Positions 1-6,828 are shown, counted from the first letter of the stretch. The stretch: 7,307 bases of DNA from Oceanospirillaceae bacterium (GCA_023954795.1 JAGSHA010000157.1:1-7307), one strand, 5' to 3'. Notes: generated from the sequence alone by a model not told the origin. A program made the numbers and translations.

Positions 1-1111
1 CATCCAGTTTGCGGGTGCGGGAATCACCCACGCGCTCCAGCTCACCTTCCTGCAGAACACGCAGCAACGATGCCTGTGCACGGGGTGTCAGCTCGATCAC
101 CTCATCGAGGAAGATGGTTCCGCCGTCTGCTCGTTCAAACTTGCCCGCGCGTGCATGAGTCGCGCCGGTATACGCGCCTTTCTCAACCCCAAACAATTCC
201 GCTTCGATCAAATCATGGGGCAGGGTGGCGCAATTCACCGCAACAAACGGGTTGTCAGATCGGTCACTGCTGGCGTGTAGTCCTTTGGCCACGACTTCTT
301 TGCCAACCCCCGTTTCACCCAGCAGCAGAATTGATACTTTGCTGCAGGAGGCTTTTTTAATCAGCTGACAGACGTTCTTAAATGCTTTTGACTGCCCCAC
401 CGATTTGTACAGCAGATCGTCATCGTTTCGCTGTTGGATGCTACTTTTCAGACAATCGATCTCTGACTGTAGCGCGAATAGCTCTTCAATGATCGGATCG
501 GGCTTCAGATATCGTTCGATCTCTGTAGGATCATTCCACTCTTCAATCGGACGACCGATAATCGTGCAGTGTTCTTCGCCGCAGGCGCTGCATCCAATCT
601 CTTTATAGAGCACCGTGCGTTGCATGTAATAGCTGGTGTAGCCACTGGCATAGCCAAGCAATGTCCAGCACACAGGCTCATCAGACGGACCGTAGTCGGC
701 GACGTGAACTTCAGATTCATAGGACCCAAACCAGTCAAACTCACCGTAGAAGTGTCCTTTCTCGACATCAAATTCAAATTTGATGGGGCGGACCTTTACG
801 ATGCCTTCAATCATATGCATCTGAGGCCCAACCAAGAAAGCATCACCTGAGGTGAGATCTGGTCGGATTTTTTTTGCCAGCTCAGCATCACGCTGACCGG
901 ATTCATAGCCAAACCGCATCAGCAACGCTTTGGCACGTTCAAGCCCCAAAGAGTTGATGAGTTCCTTACGCAATGATCCCATTACGCCGGAGTGAATAAG
1001 CAACATCCGCTGTTCATTCAGCCAGATTTTGCCCTCTTCGACGTCGAATTTGATCTGCGACAGAAGGTCTTGCGCGGAAGGGCTGGGCAGCTCTTTACGC
1101 TCTGTCTTCAT
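1..1111 (-). CDS. Sigma-54-dependent activator of the XylR/DmpR family, aromatic (phenol-type) sensor, 3' part outside window
   Basis: The first 370 residues are visible; the rest of the AAA+ domain and the C-terminal Fis-type DNA-binding domain lie beyond the left edge. In order: XylR_N sensor region (about 18-130), V4R domain (about 135-190), a short helical B-linker (about 207-232), then the sigma-54 AAA+ domain with Walker A GETGVGKE (265-272), L1 loop GAYTGA (312-317) and Walker B IFLDE (333-337) followed by IELTPRAQ, a string typical of XylR/DmpR proteins. The zinc ligands known in MopR (C155, E178, C181, C189) match C148, E171, C174 and C182 with identical spacing, and the phenol-contacting H106 and W134 match H99 and W127. 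In this family aromatic effector binding relieves repression by the sensor domain, allowing ATP hydrolysis and sigma-54 open-complex formation. A phenol-like effector is therefore inferred; the target operon is not visible. The ATG at 1111 is the only usual start codon after the in-frame stop near 1178, and it lacks a recognisable Shine-Dalgarno sequence. Confidence 0.93.
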   Translation of the reverse strand, partial: MKTERKELPSPSAQDLLSQIKFDVEEGKIWLNEQRMLLIHSGVMGSLRKELINSLGLERAKALLMRFGYESGQRDAELAKKIRPDLTSGDAFLVGPQMHMIEGIVKVRPIKFEFDVEKGHFYGEFDWFGSYESEVHVADYGPSDEPVCWTLLGYASGYTSYYMQRTVLYKEIGCSACGEEHCTIIGRPIEEWNDPTEIERYLKPDPIIEELFALQSEIDCLKSSIQQRNDDDLLYKSVGQSKAFKNVCQLIKKASCSKVSILLLGETGVGKEVVAKGLHASSDRSDNPFVAVNCATLPHDLIEAELFGVEKGAYTGATHARAGKFERADGGTIFLDEVIELTPRAQASLLRVLQEGELERVGDSRTRKLD

Positions 1112-1135
1112 TATATTTTTTTTGTAATTGTTCTT

Positions 1136-1164
1136 ATTAATGAACTCTGGATACAGGCAGCCAA
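1136..1164 (-). promoter_or_regulatory. Weak candidate sigma-70 promoter for the sigma-54 activator
   Basis: On the minus strand TTGGCT (1159-1164) and ATTAAT (1136-1141) are separated by 17 bases, each matching 4 of 6 consensus positions. Transcription would begin near 1129, giving a leader of about 18 bases before the ATG at 1111. Vegetative promoters for such regulators are usual in the family, but this match is weak and only a candidate. Confidence 0.22.
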
Positions 1165-1459
1165 TGCAGCACTGAATTCAGAGAGGTTCTGCAGTCCACT
1201 CTGTATTGTCTACAGGTTTCCCGTCAGCCCTTAGCACTCTACCCCTATTTTTGGCAGATAAGTGCGTAAAAGAAAAGGAGTTTTTTGAGATTTTGAACTA
1301 ACGGACCAGTCCAAAAACGAACACATCATATTTGTGCATTCGCCTTTCGAAGTTGGCGTTGAGCAAAGAGATAAGGGAATGAGGATAGTCGAACTTTGTA
1401 CGTTAGGATGGGCGCTGCGATTCCCTATATATGTTTGCTCTATCCGACCTACGAAAACC

Positions 1460-1493
1460 GTTAACTTTACAAAAGTTAACTTAGTATTAGATT
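1460..1493 (+). promoter_or_regulatory. Promoter and palindromic operator of the cytochrome c' gene (copy 1 of a shared element)
   Basis: A perfect inverted repeat with 9-base arms, GTTAACTTT and AAAGTTAAC, surrounds a central ACA (1460-1480). Its centre overlaps a -35-like TTTACA (1466-1471), followed after 16 bases by a -10-like TAGATT (1488-1493), so transcription should start near 1500. Positions 1463-1493 recur at 3128-3158 upstream of the cytochrome b561 gene with one mismatch, which is the main argument that this is functional. A dimeric regulator bound here would overlap the -35 and could block RNA polymerase. I cannot assign the palindrome to a known regulator with confidence. Confidence 0.7.
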
Positions 1494-1567
1494 CTTTGAA
1501 TATATAGTCGGTGATAACATACCGCGACGTGAGTTATTCCATAATCAGATTTGACAGGAGTCGAACA

Positions 1568-2038
1568 ATGAAAGGTCTCGTGAAAGCACTTTCTACAATT
1601 TCTCTGGCAGCACTGGTAGCGATGCCAGCCATGGCTGAGGAGCCGTTTGAAAAAGAGATTGAAGCGCGAAAAGCCCACATGCAAGTTGTGAAATATAACA
1701 TGGGTATTTTAGGTGCAATGGCTAAAGGGAAGCGTGAATACAATGCTGAACTGGCAGATGCAGTAGCAAAAAACCTGTACAGCGCTGCAGCTATGAACAA
1801 TATGACCATGTGGCCAAAAGGATCTGATAACAGCGTTGAAGGTTTGGAAGAACTGACCAAATCAAAACCTGAAATGTGGGCAGATGACTCCGAAGTGGGT
1901 GATAAGCATATGGCATGGGTTAAGGCATCCGAAAGCATGTCTACTGCTGCGGGTCAGGGTCTTGGGAGCTTGAAAGAAGCGATGGGACCGTTGGGTAAAT
2001 CCTGCAAAGGCTGCCACAAAGCCTATAAAGCGAAGTAA
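1568..2038 (+). CDS. Cytochrome c' (periplasmic, four-helix-bundle c-type haem protein)
   Basis: A 156-residue precursor. Residues 1-23 form a signal peptide (Lys-containing start, hydrophobic core, AMA before the cut), leaving a mature protein of about 133 residues, the usual size for cytochrome c'. The haem attachment motif CKGCH (146-150) lies near the C-terminus, as is diagnostic of this class; C146 and C149 bind the haem and H150 is the proximal ligand. By eye the distal-pocket position (Leu16 in the Alcaligenes protein) aligns with M38. Other family-like stretches include MWPKGSDNS and KPEMWADD. Cytochromes c' bind NO and CO and are linked to nitric oxide tolerance in several proteobacteria; that role here is inferred from the family. 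The ATG at 1568 is chosen over an upstream GTG at 1511 because AGGAG (1556-1560) is well placed and the signal peptide begins there. The gene appears monocistronic, with its own promoter and terminator. Homologues are often called cycP. Confidence 0.95.
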   Translation: MKGLVKALSTISLAALVAMPAMAEEPFEKEIEARKAHMQVVKYNMGILGAMAKGKREYNAELADAVAKNLYSAAAMNNMTMWPKGSDNSVEGLEELTKSKPEMWADDSEVGDKHMAWVKASESMSTAAGQGLGSLKEAMGPLGKSCKGCHKAYKAK

Positions 2039-2050
2039 GCTTTTCGTTAC

Positions 2051-2086
2051 CTCTGCGTTAGTGTCATCACTGGCGCAGAGTCTTCT
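2051..2086 (+). terminator. Rho-independent terminator after the cytochrome c' gene
   Basis: CTCTGCG (2051-2057) pairs with CGCAGAG (2074-2080). The stem continues through two G-T wobble pairs and AGTG/CACT to a TCAT loop, about 13 pairs in all. It is followed by the pyrimidine run TCTTCT and starts 12 bases after the stop codon. The T-tract is short, but the stem is strong. Confidence 0.75.
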
Positions 2087-2162
2087 GGCTTCTTCGCCGA
2101 GCCGCACATTGTCGTTTTCAGGTATGATGCGCGATAGCGTTTGAATCTATTCGAGTCCTGTT

Positions 2163-3113
2163 TTGCCTCACACTGATCTGCACCCCTTTGAGCTTCGTCA
2201 TCCTGTATTTGCTGACTGTTTATCTGACAATGTCCGTACATTGCTGGAATTTGTCACGCTTCGTTATGCAAAGCAGGAGCATCGCGAACTAATAGAGTGG
2301 ATTAACATCGAGCGCATTTTGTTGGACGGTGCGCCAGTACGCCCCGATCACTGTCTCAAGGCAGGGCAAGTAGTGTCCGTCATGATGCCCGGTCATTGGG
2401 AAGGTGCAGTGGATACCCAATGGTATAAAGTCTGGGAAAACGCTGAGATCCTGGCTGTATATAAGCCTGCATTGCTACCCGTGAGCCGCACAACTCGCAA
2501 CCTGTACAACACGTTGATACAACTCGTGCGTCGTCAGACTCCATTTTATGATGCGCATCTGCTTCACCGCCTGGATACGGAAACCGACGGTCTTATCCTC
2601 ATCGCTAAGGACAAAGACGCTGATCGAAAATGGAAAAAGCAGCTTGATCAGCTGATCGAGCGGAAGATATACCATGCTGTGGTATCAGGCCATCCAGAGT
2701 GGCTAAGCACAGAGTTCGAGTGCGAGCTGTCGGAACGACTGGACAGTGCAATTCGCAGTCAGGTTTATGTCGCAGGAGCTCAGTCCTCTGCGCTGTATAG
2801 AAAGCCCCGATGGAGTAAAACGGCATTTCGGGTATTGTCCCGTGATGACGACACCAGCCTCATTGAATGCGAGTTGTTTACCGGACGTAAGCACCAGATT
2901 CGCACGCAACTGGCGTTCCTCGGATATCCAATTATCGGTGACAAGATTTACGCGCATGATGGACGCTTCTATCTGAAGAGATTGGAGGCCCCGCTATCTG
3001 AAGGCGATTATGAGGTATTACAATCATCGCATCACAGGCTGACAGCCGTGGAGTTGGTTATACGCCCAGACGCCGAGAGCCCCAGTATCCGTCTGCGGCT
3101 AAATCAGATCTAA
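2163..3113 (+). CDS. RluA-family RNA pseudouridine synthase
   Basis: A 316-residue protein. The N-terminal part (about 22-75) resembles a degenerate S4-type RNA-binding domain; the catalytic domain spans about 90-300. HRLDTETDG (135-143) contains the catalytic Asp138 in the HRLD motif, Y170 lies in the conserved KIYHAVVSG segment, and GRKHQIRTQLAFLGYPIIGD (241-260) is the family's C-terminal signature. Members isomerise specific uridines in rRNA or tRNA to pseudouridine in the cytoplasm; the substrate cannot be read from the sequence. The reading frame opens after a TGA at 2142-2144 and has no ATG before about residue 74, which is past the S4-like part, so the TTG at 2163 is the best start even though no clear Shine-Dalgarno precedes it. 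A TATGAT at 2123-2128 could be a -10 box but has no matching -35. The gene sits between two co-regulated cytochrome genes without an obvious functional link. Confidence 0.88.
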   Translation: MPHTDLHPFELRHPVFADCLSDNVRTLLEFVTLRYAKQEHRELIEWINIERILLDGAPVRPDHCLKAGQVVSVMMPGHWEGAVDTQWYKVWENAEILAVYKPALLPVSRTTRNLYNTLIQLVRRQTPFYDAHLLHRLDTETDGLILIAKDKDADRKWKKQLDQLIERKIYHAVVSGHPEWLSTEFECELSERLDSAIRSQVYVAGAQSSALYRKPRWSKTAFRVLSRDDDTSLIECELFTGRKHQIRTQLAFLGYPIIGDKIYAHDGRFYLKRLEAPLSEGDYEVLQSSHHRLTAVELVIRPDAESPSIRLRLNQI

Positions 3114-3127
3114 CGTTTTCCCAAACA

Positions 3128-3158
3128 AACTTTACAAAAGTTAACTCAGTATTAGATT
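3128..3158 (+). promoter_or_regulatory. Promoter and operator of the cytochrome b561 gene (copy 2 of the shared element)
   Basis: This stretch matches 1463-1493 at 30 of 31 bases. The -35-like TTTACA (3131-3136), 16-base spacer and -10-like TAGATT (3153-3158) are all kept. The inverted repeat is shorter here: AACTTT and AAAGTT around ACA, because the outer three bases of the left arm differ. Beyond the core the alignment continues without gaps to 3186 (49 of 61 over 3126-3186), including GTGCTAACATA against GTGATAACATA. The element begins 14 bases after the pseudouridine synthase stop codon, giving b561 its own transcript with a leader of about 90 bases. Confidence 0.7.
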
Positions 3159-3254
3159 TTCCGCATATTAAGCCAGTGCTAACATAGCGATGGGTTTTGT
3201 GCGGTAAGAGATCGCCTCCCAAGGAAAGCTTTTACCCAGTTCAAGGGCCTCAGA

Positions 3255-3932
3255 ATGATTCAAGTAGCTACCCGTCGCATGATCCAGGTTTGGGATCTGC
3301 ATACCCGTATTTTTCACTGGTCGCTGGCCAGCCTGTTTGTATTCCTGATTATCAGCGGTGATCTTGGTGATGACCTGATCGAATGGCATTTTTATGCGGG
3401 TTATCTGTTATCAGGTTTAATTGTCTTTCGATTGATATGGGGCGTAGTGGGTTCGGAATATTCACGTTTTGTCTCGTTTATTCGGCACCCACTGCATACA
3501 TTGGGTTACGCAAAACGCATGTTTCAAGGTACCGCGGAACATCATTATGGACATAACCCCGCAGGAGGCATGATGGTGGTTGTGCTCTTATTGCTGTTAA
3601 GCGTTCAGGTCGCCAGCGGCTTGGTGACAACAGATGATGTGATCTGGGACGGGCCTTTTTACAGTGCGGTGAGTGATGATTTGGCTGAGCTGGGCAGTAT
3701 GCTGCATCACCAAATACAGAACGTGTTACAACTGCTTGTCGTATTGCATGTGGCGGCGATCATCTTTCATCGTTTCAAATACAAAGATGCCTTAGTGCCT
3801 GCAATGGTACACGGCAAAAAGCCCGATCAGGGTGGGGCAGTATCAACCAGCGGTGCAGGTGTGCTTGCCAGCCTCATTGCACTGTCGTTGTCGGCAGGCT
3901 GGGTGTTGTACCTTTTTAGCCTGCCGCTGTGA
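3255..3932 (+). CDS. Cytochrome b561-family membrane di-haem protein
   Basis: A 225-residue integral membrane protein of the bacterial cytochrome b561 / Ni,Fe-hydrogenase b-subunit family. The N-terminal WDLHTRIFHW (13-22) and the GHNPAGG segment (99-105) are family hallmarks. Hydrophobic segments lie at about 23-36, 46-65, 105-123, 153-171 and 201-222. His21, His45, His152 and His165 are the likely b-haem ligands, assigned by position rather than alignment. Such proteins pass electrons between the quinone pool and periplasmic partners. Sharing a promoter element with the cytochrome c' gene suggests c' as partner, which is inference, though c'/b561 pairings are known in other proteobacteria. 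The ATG at 3255 follows AAGGG (3243-3247) at 7 bases; the ATG at 3279 would give a start closer to many homologues but has no ribosome binding site. The stop lies 7 bases from the stop of the convergent GGDEF-EAL gene. Confidence 0.93.
   Translation: MIQVATRRMIQVWDLHTRIFHWSLASLFVFLIISGDLGDDLIEWHFYAGYLLSGLIVFRLIWGVVGSEYSRFVSFIRHPLHTLGYAKRMFQGTAEHHYGHNPAGGMMVVVLLLLLSVQVASGLVTTDDVIWDGPFYSAVSDDLAELGSMLHHQIQNVLQLLVVLHVAAIIFHRFKYKDALVPAMVHGKKPDQGGAVSTSGAGVLASLIALSLSAGWVLYLFSLPL
3892..3926. repeat. Inverted repeat at the 3' ends of convergent genes, possible weak bidirectional terminator
   Basis: CGGCAGGCT (3892-3900) and AGCCTGCCG (3918-3926) form a perfect 9-base GC-rich inverted repeat with a 17-base loop. 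It lies inside the last codons of the b561 gene and just downstream of the GGDEF-EAL stop codon. Neither strand has a T-run after the stem, so classical rho-independent termination is not supported. It may slow polymerase or protect 3' ends where the two transcripts meet. Confidence 0.3.
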
Positions 3933-3939
3933 TGTAAAA

Positions 3940-6828
3940 TCAGCCCTCGCAAGACTCTTCCGCGGGCATGCCCAGATTCTTAGTGCCTAATGTGTCGGCC
4001 GTCTCGATCACCGGGGACGGCTTACCAATTAAATAGCCTTGCGCATACTTCACGCCCAGACGTTTTAATACCACCAAAATCTCTTCTGTTTCTACAAACT
4101 CCGCAATAGTTGTCATATGAAAGCCACTAACCATCTCGGTCAGGCACTTCACAAATATTTGCTCTTGCGGGCTGCGATGCAATTCGCGTACATAGGAGCC
4201 GTCCATCTTGACGTATGAAAGTGGCATCTGCTTAAGATAGCTGAAGGATGAGAACCCAACGCCGAAATCATCCAACGCAATGCGACAGCCGGATACCGCC
4301 AGCTTCTCCAGTGTGAGCAGTGCTGACTGGAAGTCAGACAGAAAGGCGGTTTCTGTAATTTCAATAATGATCTGGTCAGGTGAGATACCGTGACAATCGC
4401 ACAAACGGAAGAAAGTACGATCAAACGTTGGGGATTGGATGCTAGGTGCTGAGATATTAACCGCCAGACTAATAGGGGCGTTTCCGTTATCCCTGTTATA
4501 TGCGGCAAGGAACTTCATGGATTCAGCCAGCACCCAAGTGTCTATCTGGCCAATCAACCCTGTACGCTCAGCTACGGGAATGAAGTCACCCGGAGGGATA
4601 ACTTCATTGGGGCCACTTTGCATTCGTAACAAAACCTCGTAGTGGCTGATCGAATTATCGGTGACATCCAGAATAGGCTGAAAATACAGGCGAAACAGAT
4701 TATCGTTCAATGCCAGACGGATTTTCTCTTGCCATGTCAGATCAGCCTGCATCCGATCAATCATCGCCCGGCTCGCATCATACAGGTGCCATTTTCCCTG
4801 TCCCTGCTGTTTCGCGGTATACATCGCCATATCGGCGGCGGCCAGGAGTTCTTCATCTCGGGTTCCGTGATCCGGATACAATGCGCCGCCCAGGCTGCAA
4901 CTGAAGTGCTGGATCGATCCATTGGACATGCGCAGCTGGGTATCCAGCAAAGTGGACAGTTTTGCCATCACCGCGCGGGCGGTCGTGGCGGACGCACGGG
5001 GTAGCAGGATGACAAACTCATCACCGCCCAAACGCGCGACGACATCTGAATCGCGGGTGTGTTGTTCAAGCAGCTGTGCGATATAGATTAATACGGAGTC
5101 ACCAACATTGTGACCGGCTGTATCGTTGATGTACTTAAAGCGATCGGCATCGATAAACAGAAGGGCACCACGACTGCCACGCTCTAATAAACGACTCAGG
5201 TGTTTTTGGAAACTGTGTCGGTTTTGCAAACCTGTGAGCGTGTCATGGGTTGCCAGCCATGAAAGCTTATTCTCTGCTTCCACACGCTTAGTCAGGTCCA
5301 TGCCTACGGAAAGGATGGCTGGTTTTCCTGCTTCACTTTCGACCAGTGAATGCAACCAGGTTACATAACGTAATCCACCATCACTGTCTTTGAGCTGTGC
5401 TTCGTGTTGGTAGCGCGGTGGGTCGATATTGTCCAAATCCTGCAAGCGTTCTAACCACGCTTCAGGCATGGAGTCGGGCACGTGTAATGACTGAAAGTCA
5501 GGCAGTGGGGGATCCATTTCTCCTGAATTACCGATGACTTCACGCCCCCATCGATTCATCAGTTCGATCTCTCCATCACGAGACTGTGTCAGAATAATCA
5601 ATGGAGCCGTATCCAGCAGGCGTGATACAAACTGGCGCGCCCTAGTTTGCTCAGTCATCTGGGTATGCAGCTCGCGTGTATTATCCGCAACCGTTTGGTT
5701 CAGTGCCTCCAGCTCATCACATACTTTGAGCGCGGTCCGTTCGAGAACGTCTAGCTCATCAGTAAACCAGCGACGATTGCGTGGCGAAATATGTTTGCGG
5801 GCTTGTCCAAACTCGCTTCCTGCTAGCAGCGGCAGGGCGCGGGTAATTCTTGCTAGTTGACGTGTCGGTTTGAGTATTAGCATAAACAAAAGCAATTCAG
5901 CCAAGACCCATCCGAGCACACCGACTGTGACGCCCCTATTTATGGTGCTTTCTAACAGGCGACGGTTTTCAGTGACGTTTTGCAGGGAAATAAAACGAGG
6001 TTGAGCATTGATCGATTCAACACCACCGGTTAGCAACACATGCATTCGATAGTGAATATTCTCGTCAGACTGAAACACGCTATCATCCGGCGTAGGAAGA
6101 TCCGTTTGAATGGCCTTTAACACATCCGCCTGAGTCTGGAAGTTACTCAATGCCCATGTATGTAACCCCCAATTAGGCATCATGCGTGCGTCAGTAGAAG
6201 AGGCTCTGTCTGACACGGGAATAAGAACGCCTAAATCCACTCCCAGCAGGTGTTGAAATGACACCACAATTTCTGAGATGTTGCGCCCGATGACGATCGC
6301 GCCGCGAACCTCGCGACTGGTAATGAACGGCTCGACAACGTAGTAAGTACACTGAGAGGTACAACTCATAAAATATCGCGGAGCGACATCTTTAGCGGCC
6401 ATTCGGGCTATCTCGCGTACCTGTTCAAGTTCCTGAGCATCTATTTGGTCTTGGTGATGCAATCCGCCGAGCTGAGCGCCCTGTTCGTCAAACATGTAAA
6501 GATAATTAAGATTAAGGTTGAGCGCCAGATTGAGCCAGTGGGGGTGTAACGCTGCTTGAAGTCCTTCACTATTATGCTGCAGCATCGATCCAGACACATT
6601 TGCCAAATTGGGTAGCAACAGCGCTAACTGGATCTGCTGATCTCGTGACTCTCTTAAAAGGGAATTTAGCACCTGATCTTGTTGCAGGACTGATCGCTCT
6701 GCGTTTCGGTCTGCTTCCTGTAACAAGGTATTGGTATACAGCATGACCATCGACAAACTGATGGCGACCAGCACCATGCTGAGGAAAAGAACCGCTTTCC
6801 ATCGGATACTGAATTGAGCCTGCAGCAT
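3940..6828 (-). CDS. Membrane-bound GGDEF-EAL protein with periplasmic sensor region and PAS domain (c-di-GMP turnover)
   Basis: A 962-residue inner-membrane protein. TM1 is at about 11-32, followed by a Cache-like periplasmic region (about 33-297), TM2 at about 299-319, a HAMP-like/coiled-coil connector (320-400), a PAS-like domain (about 400-515), GGDEF (about 525-685) and EAL (about 700-945). The cyclase domain keeps D560, the FKYINDTAGHNVGD signature and intact GGDEF (601-605). An RxxD inhibitory site (R592-D595) lies five residues before it, implying product feedback. The EAL motif reads EVL (731-733), but the other catalytic positions are present: N791, E823, DD853-854, K874, E910, E913 and Q930. 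Both synthesis and breakdown of c-di-GMP are therefore possible. C156 and C160 in the periplasmic region could form a disulfide. The ATG at 6828 is preferred to the in-frame TTG at 6831 because AAAGGGG (6836-6842) is better spaced from it. It lies 20 bases after the barrel gene, so the two are probably one operon. The signal sensed is unknown. Confidence 0.94.
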   Translation of the reverse strand: MLQAQFSIRWKAVLFLSMVLVAISLSMVMLYTNTLLQEADRNAERSVLQQDQVLNSLLRESRDQQIQLALLLPNLANVSGSMLQHNSEGLQAALHPHWLNLALNLNLNYLYMFDEQGAQLGGLHHQDQIDAQELEQVREIARMAAKDVAPRYFMSCTSQCTYYVVEPFITSREVRGAIVIGRNISEIVVSFQHLLGVDLGVLIPVSDRASSTDARMMPNWGLHTWALSNFQTQADVLKAIQTDLPTPDDSVFQSDENIHYRMHVLLTGGVESINAQPRFISLQNVTENRRLLESTINRGVTVGVLGWVLAELLLFMLILKPTRQLARITRALPLLAGSEFGQARKHISPRNRRWFTDELDVLERTALKVCDELEALNQTVADNTRELHTQMTEQTRARQFVSRLLDTAPLIILTQSRDGEIELMNRWGREVIGNSGEMDPPLPDFQSLHVPDSMPEAWLERLQDLDNIDPPRYQHEAQLKDSDGGLRYVTWLHSLVESEAGKPAILSVGMDLTKRVEAENKLSWLATHDTLTGLQNRHSFQKHLSRLLERGSRGALLFIDADRFKYINDTAGHNVGDSVLIYIAQLLEQHTRDSDVVARLGGDEFVILLPRASATTARAVMAKLSTLLDTQLRMSNGSIQHFSCSLGGALYPDHGTRDEELLAAADMAMYTAKQQGQGKWHLYDASRAMIDRMQADLTWQEKIRLALNDNLFRLYFQPILDVTDNSISHYEVLLRMQSGPNEVIPPGDFIPVAERTGLIGQIDTWVLAESMKFLAAYNRDNGNAPISLAVNISAPSIQSPTFDRTFFRLCDCHGISPDQIIIEITETAFLSDFQSALLTLEKLAVSGCRIALDDFGVGFSSFSYLKQMPLSYVKMDGSYVRELHRSPQEQIFVKCLTEMVSGFHMTTIAEFVETEEILVVLKRLGVKYAQGYLIGKPSPVIETADTLGTKNLGMPAEESCEG

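Larger units (their letters stand above)
1112..1567. other. Divergent intergenic region between the activator and cytochrome c' genes
   Basis: No credible gene is present in these 456 bases. The right end holds the promoter/operator of the cytochrome c' gene (1460-1493) and its ribosome binding site. The left end holds an AT-rich leader and a weak promoter candidate for the activator. A short inverted repeat, CTGTA-N5-TACAG, lies at 1201-1215. I found no GG-N10-GC sigma-54 promoter with proper spacing, so there is no sign that the activator drives the divergent cytochrome gene. Apart from the short AAGGAG at 1276, which leads into an immediate stop, I see nothing else between about 1220 and 1455. 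Confidence 0.6.

Noticed and set aside
992..1234. Plus-strand open frame of 80 codons
   Set aside because: It lies mostly opposite the activator gene's conserved sensor coding region and has no family resemblance or ribosome binding site.
1252..1267. TGGCAG...TGC resembling a sigma-54 -24/-12 promoter upstream of the cytochrome c' gene
   Set aside because: The GG and GC elements are separated by 9 rather than the required 10 bases and the -12 element is poor.
1460..1480. FNR/DNR or ArcA box at the cytochrome c' operator
   Set aside because: The palindrome lacks TTGAT-N4-ATCAA, and the GTTAAC units are not spaced as ArcA direct repeats, so I leave the regulator unnamed.
1511..1567. Upstream GTG start for the cytochrome c' gene
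   Set aside because: It would place 19 charged and polar residues before a well-formed signal peptide, and AGGAG clearly serves the ATG at 1568.
1534..1938. Minus-strand open frame of 134 codons
   Set aside because: It is antisense to the cytochrome c' gene, whose family motifs are unmistakable.
1460..3158. Shared element as terminal repeats of a mobile element carrying the pseudouridine synthase gene
   Set aside because: The repeats are direct, contain promoter hexamers at matching places relative to both cytochrome genes, and there is no transposase or target duplication.
4642..5004. Plus-strand open frame of 120 codons inside the GGDEF-EAL gene
   Set aside because: It is a shadow of the conserved GGDEF/EAL coding sequence on the other strand.
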